Shown here piece after piece: positions 1 through 8,196 of a DNA stretch of 64,000 nucleotides. The position numbers were made by a program, and so were the translations under genes. The DNA comes from Paenibacillus monticola. Its GTDB lineage: Bacteria; Bacillota; Bacilli; Paenibacillales; Paenibacillaceae. Each line of letters starts with the position of its first letter. The first letter of the stretch is position 1. Where the stretch lies: contig NZ_WJXB01000021.1 of NCBI RefSeq assembly GCF_009664975.1, forward strand, positions 1 to 64,000. The letters run 5' to 3'. The notes under the pieces were generated by a model. It had not been told where the DNA came from. It saw nothing but the letters and a program-made list of their open reading frames with translations, and made no database searches.

Positions 1-2
1 GA

Positions 3-989
3 GTCAAGAAGGCAGCGGGTGCAGGAGCCAAGGGCATCAAGAGCTTGTTGAAATCCGGAGCAAAGCTTACATCCAAGAGCGGCAGCATGATAATACGCAA
101 TGGTAAAATCGTGATCAAGAGCCTGCAGAAAGGGCTCATGAAGGGGGCCTCAAAGCTCAAGGGTCTGGTTGACCGGATTCTGCAGAAGTTCAAGTTCAAG
201 AAGTTCAAGCTGGAGCGCAAGGGTAAGCATATCCGTCTTTACGGCGAGGTGAATCCTTGGGTGCTGCTGATTGACGGGGAATTACGGGACATCAAGGAGC
301 AGAATCTCGAAAAGGAATTGAAACAGCTAGAACTTGACGGCAAGAAGCCAATCAAGCTTAGCGATGCAGAATATAGTAAACTCAGTAAGCTGGAAGATAC
401 AGAGTTAAAGGCTATTGCTGAAAGTGCAGATGGAGCTAAGAGCAAGATTCAACTTGAAAGTCTTAATACAATTGAAAAAAATAGTAAGGCTCCAATTAAA
501 TATGGAGAACATATAGATCAAAACGGCAACAAAAAAATACTGAAACCAAATGTAAAGTATACTTCACCAGAAGGTTATTCGTATGAAACGGATGAATTGG
601 GTCGCATTTTTAATGTTGAAGCTGATTTGCAACTCGGAAATGGCACAAGAAATCAATACGCTCAAAGTAATGTGGGAGGAAATGAAAGAATCCGTGGGCA
701 GTATCCTGAGCGAGATGATGGCGGACACTTGATCGGTAGCCAATTTAAAGGTTCTGGGGGAATTGATAATTTAGTTGCTATGAATTCGCAAATTAATGAA
801 GCTGGCGGAAGATGGCATAAGATGGAACAAGAATGGGCAGCAGCATTAAACGGAGGAGGAAATGTAAAAGTTAAAATAAAACCCCAATACTCCGATAATT
901 CTGTTAGACCTATCAGCTTCAACATAGAATACTCAATAAATGGGGGAAGGACTCAAAGACCTAATATAAAAAATCAAGTTGGAGGTTAG
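3..989 (+). CDS. Polymorphic toxin C-terminus with DNA/RNA non-specific endonuclease domain (5' partial)
   Basis: The frame is open to the left edge, so this is the C-terminal part of a larger protein; the TTG at 45 is only an internal codon. The visible N-terminal half is Lys-rich and low in complexity. The last ~150 residues look like an EndA/NucA-type non-specific nuclease (Endonuclea_NS_2 family): a DDGGHLIG motif stands where this family has its DRGH catalytic site, followed by conserved NLVAMNSQIN and W-x-x-x-E-x-E-W segments. Such domains sit at the C-terminus of Bacillus YeeF/LXG-type toxins and degrade nucleic acid in the target cell. The YezG-like immunity gene starts 6 bases downstream. 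Whether it leaves by a Type VII system or is cargo of the adjacent injection system cannot be decided here. Confidence 0.8.
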   Translation, partial: VKKAAGAGAKGIKSLLKSGAKLTSKSGSMIIRNGKIVIKSLQKGLMKGASKLKGLVDRILQKFKFKKFKLERKGKHIRLYGEVNPWVLLIDGELRDIKEQNLEKELKQLELDGKKPIKLSDAEYSKLSKLEDTELKAIAESADGAKSKIQLESLNTIEKNSKAPIKYGEHIDQNGNKKILKPNVKYTSPEGYSYETDELGRIFNVEADLQLGNGTRNQYAQSNVGGNERIRGQYPERDDGGHLIGSQFKGSGGIDNLVAMNSQINEAGGRWHKMEQEWAAALNGGGNVKVKIKPQYSDNSVRPISFNIEYSINGGRTQRPNIKNQVGG

Positions 990-995
990 AATAAT

Positions 996-1472
996 ATGGA
1001 AAAACAATTAGATCCGCTATACGCTCAGATTGCAGAGCATTTATTAAATATGCTGCCCGGTGATCAATGGTATGAGATTTTTTTGCATGCTGAGGTTCTG
1101 GACGACTCTACCAATGTATACTTCTATTTCAAAACTGCAGAGAATATGGACTTTAAATACTCTCATGATATTCCTAGCGAATACGGTGTTAGCGAAGAAA
1201 TTTATGATAACTTATTAATGGGTCTGCAAGCGAAATTTGAAGAATTAAGACAAATATTTATTAATAATGATCAAGAGAAATGGACGAATTTAACTCTGAT
1301 ATTGAAATATCCCGGAAAAATCAACATTAATTATGGGTATGAAGATTTCTTAGCATCTAAAATAACCCTGACTCAACGACAAATGATTTTTGAATATAAG
1401 CATTTAGGTTTACTTCCGAGCGGAGAAAAAAACAGAAAGTTCATTGAGGATTATGTGGAAAATCAAGGGTAG
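996..1472 (+). CDS. YezG-family (DUF600) immunity protein
   Basis: A 158-residue acidic cytoplasmic protein, the usual size for YezG/DUF600 immunity proteins, which neutralise the nuclease domain of YeeF-type toxins. The segments YAQIAEHLLNMLPGDQW near the N-terminus and FKYSHDIPSEYG in the middle are typical of the family. A GGAGG Shine-Dalgarno sequence lies in the last codons of the toxin gene about 10 bases before the ATG, so the two are probably co-transcribed and coupled. It is AT-rich compared with the eCIS genes downstream, as is the 3' end of the toxin. This suggests the toxin tip and immunity gene were exchanged as a cassette (inference). Confidence 0.85.
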   Translation: MEKQLDPLYAQIAEHLLNMLPGDQWYEIFLHAEVLDDSTNVYFYFKTAENMDFKYSHDIPSEYGVSEEIYDNLLMGLQAKFEELRQIFINNDQEKWTNLTLILKYPGKININYGYEDFLASKITLTQRQMIFEYKHLGLLPSGEKNRKFIEDYVENQG

Positions 1473-1541
1473 TTTGAAGTCAAATCATTAGAGTATTACC
1501 CTTGACAGCTTTGCATAAAGGACAAACGGATTGTATTTATT

Positions 1542-1579
1542 AAGGTCACTGGTGCGATAAACACCATGTGACCTTTTTG
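1542..1579 (+). terminator. Rho-independent terminator after the toxin-immunity pair
   Basis: An interrupted inverted repeat (AAGGTCAC-n-GGTG pairing with CACC-nn-GTGACCTT) is followed by a short T run. It separates the toxin-immunity unit from the injection-system operon. The rest of 1473-1736 shows no gene and no promoter I can place confidently. Confidence 0.7.
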
Positions 1580-1736
1580 CTATGGTTTCAACAAAACTGT
1601 ATCGATGCATGGAAGTATGATTTTGTGAAAAGAGACTTGTTGGAACATTGAAAATTTTCCCACCCAGTTGTAATCCCCCTCCCCAAACTTACTTTATATA
1701 TGAATGAGAAAATATAGAGTGAGGACCTAACAGGCG

Positions 1737-4160
1737 ATGAAATTCAAAAAATTGGCCAGAACCTTTCGTCAGGAAATGCCGGAAGCCGAGTGTGCGGAAA
1801 GGGAAGCTGCAACAGCTCCTGATCCAGCGAATAATGTTTCTGATCCAAACGTAACAGCATCCTCATCAGTTACTCTTGCTTCAGAAGCGCCCGTACCCGC
1901 TCATACTTCAGCAAGCAAACCAGCCGCCGTCCATACGCCTGCTCCCAATGCCTTTCTACAACATGAAGGCAGCGGACCAGTCCAGCCCTATAGCTCCAAC
2001 CACGAGCATCTAGCAGATGAACTGCAACTGCTGGAGCTCCGGCTTCAGCTCAGGTTGCTTGAGGCACCGCAGTCAGACCCCGAGCTGGCGCTTATAGACG
2101 AAGAGATCCGCAGTCTGCTCGATGTCCAGCCTGAAGATAGCCGTTACATAAATCTCCTAACAGCGGAAATAGCTCATCTGGAACGGCAAATTGCTGTCAG
2201 GTTGAAGGCCAGCTACGGGCAATCCCACGGGCAGTTCGCCAACCAAGCTCCCCGGCTTATGCTCCCGCTGGTAGCTTCCGTGTTGAACCTGACGGGACTG
2301 GAAGTAAGCATCCTTGTCGCTTGTCTGGCCCCTGAGCTGGACCGGAAGTATGAACGTATCTACGCCTACCTGCAGAATGACATGTCGGATAAGCGTCCTT
2401 CGGTTGATTTTGTCTTGGGATTGTTCACAGGGGCAGAGGAAGAGCGGCTTGCAGCCCGACTGCTATTCGATGCAAATGCGCCGCTGATGAAATTTCTGCT
2501 GGAGCGAAGGGGCGAATACGGCGACAGCCGTACGCCGTTGATTGCCCGGCCGCTGAAGCTGGAGGACTGGGTGGTGAACCTGCTGCTTGGCTATGAGGTG
2601 CTGGATGAGCGTTTGACGAAGATAGCCAGCCTGAATACTGTTCCGATTCCGCTGCAGACCCGCTTTCCTGATGAACTGGAGCAGAAGATGCTGCGGTTTG
2701 TGAAGCATTACAGCGGTGGCGAAGAACGCAGTTCCGGCAGCCTACTATACTGCTGCGGCCCGGATGAGGCCGGGAAACTAGGCGGTATCCGGGGTGTTTG
2801 CGGCAAGCTGGGATTATCTCTGCTGGTTGCCGATATGGACAAGCTGCTGCTTCCCGAGATTGATTTCGGTGAAATAGTTAGGCTGCTTGGACGGCATGCG
2901 CTGCTGGAGAATACAGCCCTCTGCTTAACCAGCTTCGACAGCATGGTGACAGAGGACGACCGCTACAGGCTGAAAATCCATCTTTTGATAGACATGCTGG
3001 CTGCCTATGCGCCTTTGACTTTTATCCTTGGTGAAGCGCAGTGGGGAATCAGTTTAACCGGGGTTAAGCTGAACTTCATGCAAATCGACTTGCCCTTTCC
3101 AGATGCAGCTGCACGCAAGGAGACGTGGGTTGCCTTGGGTCAAGACTACCGCTTGTCTTCGCAGATCGAGCTGGCGGATTTCAGCGGCAGCTTCCGCTTC
3201 ACTTCCGGGCAGATCCGGTCCGCGCTGACCGGTGGCGAGAATATTGCCGTATGGAATGGTTCCGGAGGGACCGAGGTGGCTGCCAAAGACTTGTATCAGG
3301 CGTGTTACTTCCAGTCCAGCCGCAAAATCCAGGCGCTCGCGACGAAGATCCGGGCCATGTATACCTGGGACATGCTGGTGCTTCCCAATGATCAGCTGAG
3401 CCAGCTGGAGGAAATCTGCCGTCAGGTGAAATACCGCTCGCTGGTCTACGGGGAATGGGGCTTTGCGGGACGGCTGTCCCTCGGAAGAGGGTTGAACATT
3501 CTGTTTTCCGGCCCGCCGGGCTCCGGGAAGACGATGGCAGCTGAGGTCATTGCGACGGAGCTGAACCTGGAAATCTACAAGATCGATGTCTCGCAGATTG
3601 TGAGCAAGTATATCGGGGAGACGGAGAAGAACCTGTCGCGGATTTTTGACGAGGCAGAGACCTCCAACGCCATTCTCTTTTTTGATGAAGCAGATGCCTT
3701 ATTCGGCAAACGCTCAGAGGTCAAGGACGCCCATGACCGGTATGCGAATGTGGAAATCAGCTATCTGCTGCAGAAGATGGAGGAGTATACGGGGATCGTG
3801 ATTCTGGCGACCAATTTGAATCAGAATCTGGACGATGCCTTTGCACGCAGACTGCACTTCAAGCTGGAATTCCCGTTCCCGGAAAAACAGCAGCGCAGGC
3901 TGCTCTGGCGGGGGATGTTCCCGGCAGGAGCGCCGCTCGATCCGGATATGGATTACGATTTCATGGCGGAGAAGTTCATTCTTGCCGGAGGCAACATCAA
4001 GAACATTGCCTTGAACGCTGCCTTCTATGCCGCACATGAGAGCTGTCCCATCGGGATGAAGCAGATCATGCTGGCGGCCAAGCGGGAATATCTCAAGCTG
4101 GGCAAAACCTTTTTGCAATCGGATTATGCACCCTATCACAAACTGATCGAGGTGAAATAA
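1737..4160 (+). CDS. eCIS AAA+ ATPase (Afp15/Pvc15-like)
   Basis: An 807-residue protein. Residues ~15-75 are Ala/Pro-rich and probably disordered, followed by helical, Leu-rich segments and a degenerate ATPase-like region. The C-terminal AAA+ module is intact: Walker A GPPGSGKT at 592-599, Walker B ILFFDEAD at ~645-652, a sensor segment ILATNLNQNLDDAF, and arginines just after it. eCIS clusters almost always encode one such ATPase, needed for particle assembly or sheath handling in the producer cytoplasm. Here it is the first gene, whereas in Afp/PVC clusters it is near the end. The Shine-Dalgarno is weak (GTGAGG). The DUF4255 gene begins 3 bases after its stop. Confidence 0.88.
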   Translation: MKFKKLARTFRQEMPEAECAEREAATAPDPANNVSDPNVTASSSVTLASEAPVPAHTSASKPAAVHTPAPNAFLQHEGSGPVQPYSSNHEHLADELQLLELRLQLRLLEAPQSDPELALIDEEIRSLLDVQPEDSRYINLLTAEIAHLERQIAVRLKASYGQSHGQFANQAPRLMLPLVASVLNLTGLEVSILVACLAPELDRKYERIYAYLQNDMSDKRPSVDFVLGLFTGAEEERLAARLLFDANAPLMKFLLERRGEYGDSRTPLIARPLKLEDWVVNLLLGYEVLDERLTKIASLNTVPIPLQTRFPDELEQKMLRFVKHYSGGEERSSGSLLYCCGPDEAGKLGGIRGVCGKLGLSLLVADMDKLLLPEIDFGEIVRLLGRHALLENTALCLTSFDSMVTEDDRYRLKIHLLIDMLAAYAPLTFILGEAQWGISLTGVKLNFMQIDLPFPDAAARKETWVALGQDYRLSSQIELADFSGSFRFTSGQIRSALTGGENIAVWNGSGGTEVAAKDLYQACYFQSSRKIQALATKIRAMYTWDMLVLPNDQLSQLEEICRQVKYRSLVYGEWGFAGRLSLGRGLNILFSGPPGSGKTMAAEVIATELNLEIYKIDVSQIVSKYIGETEKNLSRIFDEAETSNAILFFDEADALFGKRSEVKDAHDRYANVEISYLLQKMEEYTGIVILATNLNQNLDDAFARRLHFKLEFPFPEKQQRRLLWRGMFPAGAPLDPDMDYDFMAEKFILAGGNIKNIALNAAFYAAHESCPIGMKQIMLAAKREYLKLGKTFLQSDYAPYHKLIEVK

Positions 4161-4162
4161 GC

Positions 4163-4735
4163 ATGGCCGTAGATACCGGTACGGTAATAAGAGATGTCAG
4201 CACCAGCCTGAAGGCGCTGCTGAAAGCAAATGTGCCAGAGCTGAATGATGACAGCTTCATCAGCTTCGGCTCTCCAAGCGACATTGACAGCTCAACCATG
4301 AAGCTCTCAATGTGTTTGTATTATCTGAGCCATAGCCCGAGCATGCGCAACAGTGAGAAGGAAGAGATCAGCGGCACGAATGAGTTCTTTTATCCGCCGG
4401 CTTATCTAGATTTGTACTATCTGCTCACACCGTATGCCAAGGACAGAGAAACGGAGCAGCTTATCCTGGGCAGAATCTTTCAGCTGTTCCATGAGCATCC
4501 GGTGCTCAGCGGCACCGACCTGACGGGCAACCTTGCGGAATGTGGCAATGAGAAGATCCGGATCTCCTATAATAATCTGACGATTCAGGATATCAAGCAG
4601 CTGTGGGAGGTTTTTCCCGGGAAGCCTGCCAAGGTGAGCCTGTCCTATCTGGTGTCACCGGTAAGGCTGCCTGCGGATAAGACGATCATGATTCCACGGG
4701 TTGAGGTTAAGGATCTGGGCATTCATCCCATTTAG
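4163..4735 (+). CDS. DUF4255 (Pvc16 N-terminal domain) tail cap/terminator protein
   Basis: A 190-residue protein matching the DUF4255/Pvc16_N family, which caps the distal end of sheath and tube in contractile injection systems (Afp16/Pvc16 role). Support comes from the N-terminal VIRDVSTSLKALL segment, a central LYYLLTPYAKDRETEQLILG segment and the C-terminal SYLVSPVRLP motif. It starts 3 bases after the ATPase stop, so the two are coupled. Its 3' side is separated from the sheath gene by a 276-base spacer holding tandem repeats, which probably gives the sheath its own transcript leader. Confidence 0.85.
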   Translation: MAVDTGTVIRDVSTSLKALLKANVPELNDDSFISFGSPSDIDSSTMKLSMCLYYLSHSPSMRNSEKEEISGTNEFFYPPAYLDLYYLLTPYAKDRETEQLILGRIFQLFHEHPVLSGTDLTGNLAECGNEKIRISYNNLTIQDIKQLWEVFPGKPAKVSLSYLVSPVRLPADKTIMIPRVEVKDLGIHPI

Positions 4736-4774
4736 ATAGACAGGCCCAGGCTCTTTCTTTGAAAGGAGTGATTC

Positions 4775-4852
4775 ATGGAGGGAACTCGTTGCAAGGCACC
4801 CATAGAAGCGGATTATCCGCAAAATCTAGCAGATGCTTCAATCGAAGCATAG
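4775..4852 (+). CDS. Possible 25-codon leader ORF upstream of the sheath gene
   Basis: An ATG lies 4-5 bases after a near-perfect Shine-Dalgarno (GAAAGGAGTG), followed by 25 codons ending in a TAG inside the first copy of the tandem repeat. It matches no family I know. It may be a leader peptide, or the original start of the sheath transcript displaced when the repeats were inserted. Only the ribosome site supports translation. Confidence 0.25.
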   Translation: MEGTRCKAPIEADYPQNLADASIEA

Positions 4853-4997
4853 GCTAACAAAACTTAAGTTTATGCTTTCGAAGTCAGTTTTGTCGAAGCA
4901 ATCTCACTGAAGCATAAGCTTACAAAACTTAAGTTTATGCTTCCGAAGTCAGTTTTGTACGAAGCTCTGTCACTGATGCATAAGCTAACAAAACTTT
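4844..4997 (+). repeat. Tandem ~65-bp palindromic repeats (2.4 copies) before the sheath gene
   Basis: Copies start at 4844, 4909 and 4975 (the last partial). Each begins GAAGCATA/GATGCATA, contains the perfect palindrome AAACTTAAGTTT, and ends near AGTTTTGT. ACAAAACT and AGTTTTGT form a longer inverted repeat, as do AAGCATAA and TTTATGCTT. The partial copy runs straight into the sheath Shine-Dalgarno (AGGAGGGT). The symmetry suggests RNA hairpins or protein sites in the leader of the most abundant structural protein, or a small non-autonomous repeat element. Confidence 0.75.
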
Positions 4998-5011
4998 TAG
5001 GAGGGTAAGAG

Positions 5012-6550
5012 ATGGCAAATTATCTATCGCCAGGAGTGTACGTGGAGGAAGTCTCAAGCGGTGTCAAGCCGATTGCCGGCGTAGGCACATCTGTAGGGGC
5101 GTTCGTTGGGATCGCAGAAAAAGGTGTGATCGGCAAAGCGGTACTGGTCACGAACTGGAGCCAATTCGTCAATGAATTCGGCCAATTTATCCCGAATGGC
5201 TATCTGGCTTATGCCGTGTACAGCTTTTTCGCGGAAGGAGGAACCTCCTGCTACGTAGTAAGAGCAGCTTCCACCGACATCCGGCCTGCTTCGCTTACGG
5301 TCAGAGATACAGATAACCTGGATCTGTTCAAGGTGGTTGCGCGCTCGGAAGGGGATTGGGGCAACCGGATTTCGGTGAAGATCAGCCAGTCCTCCAACAA
5401 GCAGCAATTCGGCTTCAAAATGATTGTGCAGTATCTGCTGGACAGTGATTTTGATGATGAATATACCGGAGAAGACGAAGAGGGCAAAATCGTCGAGATT
5501 TTCGATAACATGCTGTTGATCAATTTCGAGGAGAAGGTGAATCAGGTTTCCGCTTTTGTTAGTGTGAAGCCGCTGGTCGATCTGACCATTCTGGAAAACA
5601 TGGAAAAAACACCGGCCATTAACGTAACGGCTCTGTCGCTCAGCGGTGGTGTGAACGGGATGTCTCCGATCGATTTCCTGGGGGATTCGGCCAGCCGGGC
5701 GGGCATCCACGCCTTCGATACGATTGACGGCATCAACATTGTAGCTGCTCCAGACCTTGCGGATATGGCCTACAGCCGGGGCACATTCCTGGACATGCTT
5801 AATTACTGCAAGCTGAGAAAAGACTGCATCTTCATCGTTGATCCTCCGCATGGGCTGAGCCCGCTGGAAGTCAAGGATTTCAAGGAAGGCGCAGGAGAAT
5901 ACTCGGGCAATTCGTTCAATACCTCCTACGGTGCCCTCTACTATCCATGGGTTTACATTAACGATCCGCTCACAGGGAAGCAAAAGCTCGTGCCGCCATC
6001 AGGCGCTGTTGCCGGTACTTATGCTTATGTCGATTCCGTACGCGGTGTCCACAAAGCACCGGCTGGTACAACGGACGGGTACCTTGATTCCGTAGTCGGC
6101 ATTGAGAAGATCATCACCAAGGCTGAGCAGGAGCTGCTCAATCCCGACGGTATCAACGTAATCCGCTCCTTGCCGGAAGGTATTTGCGTCTGGGGAGCCA
6201 GAACCCTGTCCTCCGACTCCGAATGGAATTACGTCAACGTCCGTCGTCTGATGATGTACATTGAGGAGTCGCTGGATGAAGGTAGCCAATGGGTTGTATT
6301 TGAACCCAATGACCCTAGCCTCTGGGGCAAGGTGAAGCGAAACCTCACAGCCTTCCTGACCCGTGTGTGGAGAGACGGCGCACTTTATGGAACCACGCAG
6401 GAAGAAGCCTTTTTCGTTAAGGTGGACGAGGAGAACAATCCTCCTGCCGTGCGGGATGCAGGCCAACTGATTATTGAAGTCGGCGTGGCCCCGGTCAAAC
6501 CAGCTGAATTCGTAGTGATCCGGGTCAGCCAGAAGACCCTATCCAAATAA
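5012..6550 (+). CDS. eCIS contractile sheath protein
   Basis: A 512-residue phage tail sheath protein with the diagnostic N-terminus LSPGVYVEEV (residues 4-13) and a GTSVGAFVGIAEKG segment. Towards the C-terminus it has the conserved NYVNVRRLMMYIEESL and FLTRVWRDGALYG stretches and a long C-terminal strand for the inter-subunit handshake. The sheath stores the energy of contraction and drives the inner tube into the target. Only one sheath paralogue is present, while Afp and PVC encode three. A strong Shine-Dalgarno (GGAGGGT) sets the start. Its own leader with tandem repeats implies separate or boosted expression. Confidence 0.95.
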   Translation: MANYLSPGVYVEEVSSGVKPIAGVGTSVGAFVGIAEKGVIGKAVLVTNWSQFVNEFGQFIPNGYLAYAVYSFFAEGGTSCYVVRAASTDIRPASLTVRDTDNLDLFKVVARSEGDWGNRISVKISQSSNKQQFGFKMIVQYLLDSDFDDEYTGEDEEGKIVEIFDNMLLINFEEKVNQVSAFVSVKPLVDLTILENMEKTPAINVTALSLSGGVNGMSPIDFLGDSASRAGIHAFDTIDGINIVAAPDLADMAYSRGTFLDMLNYCKLRKDCIFIVDPPHGLSPLEVKDFKEGAGEYSGNSFNTSYGALYYPWVYINDPLTGKQKLVPPSGAVAGTYAYVDSVRGVHKAPAGTTDGYLDSVVGIEKIITKAEQELLNPDGINVIRSLPEGICVWGARTLSSDSEWNYVNVRRLMMYIEESLDEGSQWVVFEPNDPSLWGKVKRNLTAFLTRVWRDGALYGTTQEEAFFVKVDEENNPPAVRDAGQLIIEVGVAPVKPAEFVVIRVSQKTLSK

Positions 6551-6573
6551 GAGATTGAGAGGAGATTTATCCT

Positions 6574-7017
6574 ATGGCAACCGGCAAAAGATTGGATCCG
6601 TACCGCAATTACCGCTTCCGGGTCGTGATTGACGGTATTCAAACCGCAGCATTTGCAGACGCGACAATTCCGGATACTTCCACAGAAGCTGTAGATTACC
6701 GCGAGGGCATCGATGCTCCGCATGCACGCAAGCTGTCGGGACTGACCAAATTCGGGAATATCACCTTGAAAAAAGGTCTTACCGATTCCCTGGAGCTCTA
6801 CAACTGGCGCAAGTCGATTGAAGACAAGGGTGCGCTGAAGAACCGCAAGAGCTTGTCGATCATCCTGGTGGATGAAGAAGGCAATGACAAGGCACAATGG
6901 GATATCCTCGAGGCCTGGCCAATTAAGTATGATGTCAGCGCACTCAGCGCTAAAGGGAATGAAGTCTCCGTCGAATCGATGGAGCTCGTGCATGAAGGTG
7001 TACGCAGAGTGAAATAG
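6574..7017 (+). CDS. eCIS inner tube protein 1 (gp19-like)
   Basis: A 147-residue T4 gp19-like tube protein (Afp1/Pvc1 class) that stacks as hexamers inside the sheath. It carries the family pattern: N-terminal DPYRNYRFRVVIDG strand, central GLTKFGNITLKKGLTDS and C-terminal AWPIKYDVSALSAKGNEV. It lies 23 bases after the sheath stop with a GAGAGGAGA ribosome site. A second tube paralogue (7720-8196) is more divergent and probably forms the baseplate-proximal ring. Confidence 0.92.
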   Translation: MATGKRLDPYRNYRFRVVIDGIQTAAFADATIPDTSTEAVDYREGIDAPHARKLSGLTKFGNITLKKGLTDSLELYNWRKSIEDKGALKNRKSLSIILVDEEGNDKAQWDILEAWPIKYDVSALSAKGNEVSVESMELVHEGVRRVK

Positions 7018-7069
7018 CTTTCCCGCTCATCGTCGCCCTAGAATTTGAGGCGATACTCCAAAACATGAG

Positions 7070-7528
7070 ATGGACGGTATGGGAATCAAATTCACTGTTG
7101 GGGATGCTGGAGGGAAGCCAAGGCACAAAGAATTTTCTGAAGAAGAAGCGAGGGAGATCATGGAATTATTGCAAACCGAATTCAGCTTTACCCTTCCCAA
7201 GGGGTACGTGGATGAAGCAGGCACTCTGCATAAGCAGGGCACCATGCGTCTGGCAACTGCTGCGGATGAAATCACACCGCTCCGGGACTCCCGGGTTCAG
7301 CAGAACCCCGCCTATCTGACCGTGATCCTGCTCTCCAGAGTGGTAACCACCCTGGGCGGGCTTGGCATGATCACGCCGAGAGTGATTGAAGAATTGTATA
7401 CCTCGGATTTTGCTTATTTGCAGGATATGTATAACCGGATCAACCAGAACGGTACTAATTCAATTCATGCGAAATGCCCCAAATGCGAGCAGCCGTTTGT
7501 GCTTGAACTGGAATCGCTGGGGGAATAG
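7070..7528 (+). CDS. Tail assembly protein with C-terminal CxxC
   Basis: A 152-residue protein between the two tube genes, the position of tail-assembly chaperone-like proteins in many eCIS and phage tails. Visible features are an N-terminal beta-rich stretch, a PKGYVDEAGTLHKQGTMRLA segment, a hydrophobic helix VILLSRVVTTLGG and a CPKC pair close to the C-terminus that may bind metal. The frame opens at 7049; ATGs at 7070 and 7079 are both possible. The last codons read through a run of five Gs, and the downstream DUF6760 frame is entered by a -1 shift at exactly this place. The function is inferred from position. Confidence 0.7.
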   Translation: MDGMGIKFTVGDAGGKPRHKEFSEEEAREIMELLQTEFSFTLPKGYVDEAGTLHKQGTMRLATAADEITPLRDSRVQQNPAYLTVILLSRVVTTLGGLGMITPRVIEELYTSDFAYLQDMYNRINQNGTNSIHAKCPKCEQPFVLELESLGE

Positions 7529-7710
7529 TCGGCTACCCCCTTGACCGCCTCTATGAGGAGGTAGCCTTTCTAACCTACTATCTGCACTGGGACTATGCAG
7601 CCGTGCTGAACCTGGAGCATACTGAACGGGATCGCTGGTGCAGCGAAGTCAGCAAAATCAACCAAAGGCTGAGTGGCGGGGAAGAGAAGAAGAACTTCTT
7701 TGAGGCTTAG
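7525..7710 (+). CDS. DUF6760 small eCIS protein (non-ATG start or -1 frameshift product)
   Basis: A ~61-codon frame reading IVGYPLDRLYEEVAFLTYYL at the start, then HWDYAAVLNLEHTERDRW and a charged tail. The pattern is diagnostic of DUF6760, a small protein found beside tube genes in eCIS loci. No ATG, GTG or TTG lies at the expected start: the conserved Val-Gly-Tyr-Pro is preceded by ATA, which overlaps the upstream stop as ATAG. The frame is open from 7507. Translation may start at ATA behind GGGGGA, or the protein may be made as a C-terminal extension of the upstream protein by a -1 shift on the G run. The coding reading itself is clear. Confidence 0.75.
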   Translation: MVGYPLDRLYEEVAFLTYYLHWDYAAVLNLEHTERDRWCSEVSKINQRLSGGEEKKNFFEA

Positions 7711-7719
7711 GAGGATAAC

Positions 7720-8196
7720 ATGAAGGCAAATATTCTAAATATCGGTGCGAAAAGAAATTGGGTGCCCGGTTACAGGGAAGATCCCTATCTTGCCTTTAAC
7801 TTCATTGTGGAGATTGATGGGATATCTGTCGCCGGCTTCTCCGAGGTCTCTGGCCTTAGTATTGAGACCCAGGTGGAGCGCAAAACCTTCGGCGGCGAGA
7901 ATCATAAGGAATTTGTTTTCCTCGGACAGACCAAATACTCGGATCTGACGCTGAAAAACGGGGTCACGAACGATGAATATCTGTGGAACTGGTATCAGAA
8001 TGTGGTCAATGGAGTGGTCAAACGGCGCAGTGGGTCCATCTGTCTGCTGGATCATTCCGGCACGCCAAAGGTGTGGTGGAACTTTATCGAAGCTTGCCCC
8101 ATCAAATGGGAAGGCCCGGCGTTCAGCGCCAGCAGCAGCGCGGTGGCTGTGGAGAGTCTGGTTTTGACTCATAACGGGCTGTACAGGTACCGGTAA
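7720..8196 (+). CDS. eCIS inner tube protein 2 / tail region protein
   Basis: A 158-residue tube paralogue (TIGR02241-like phage tail region protein, Afp5/Pvc5-type). It has an N-terminal extension before the REDPYLAFNFIVEIDGISVAG strand, then SEVSGLSIETQVERKTFGGE, LKNGVTNDEYLWNWYQ and the C-terminal CPIKWEGPAFSASSSAVAVE. It probably forms the ring joining tube and baseplate. An AGGAGG ribosome site precedes the ATG. Its TAA overlaps the next ATG by one base, so translation is coupled. Confidence 0.9.
   Translation: MKANILNIGAKRNWVPGYREDPYLAFNFIVEIDGISVAGFSEVSGLSIETQVERKTFGGENHKEFVFLGQTKYSDLTLKNGVTNDEYLWNWYQNVVNGVVKRRSGSICLLDHSGTPKVWWNFIEACPIKWEGPAFSASSSAVAVESLVLTHNGLYRYR

Noticed and set aside
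1501..1536. Promoter with TTGACA at 1502
   Set aside because: No acceptable -10 at 16-18 bases; the only TTGTAT is 23 bases away, and a terminator follows.
4844..4997. Possible CRISPR array
   Set aside because: The ~65-base units are contiguous tandem copies without unique spacers, and no cas gene is near.
5054..5983. 309-codon minus-strand ORF opposite the sheath gene
   Set aside because: It is a shadow of the sheath coding frame; the translation has no family features and the plus-strand protein is unmistakable. The same holds for other antisense ORFs across the eCIS and NRPS genes.
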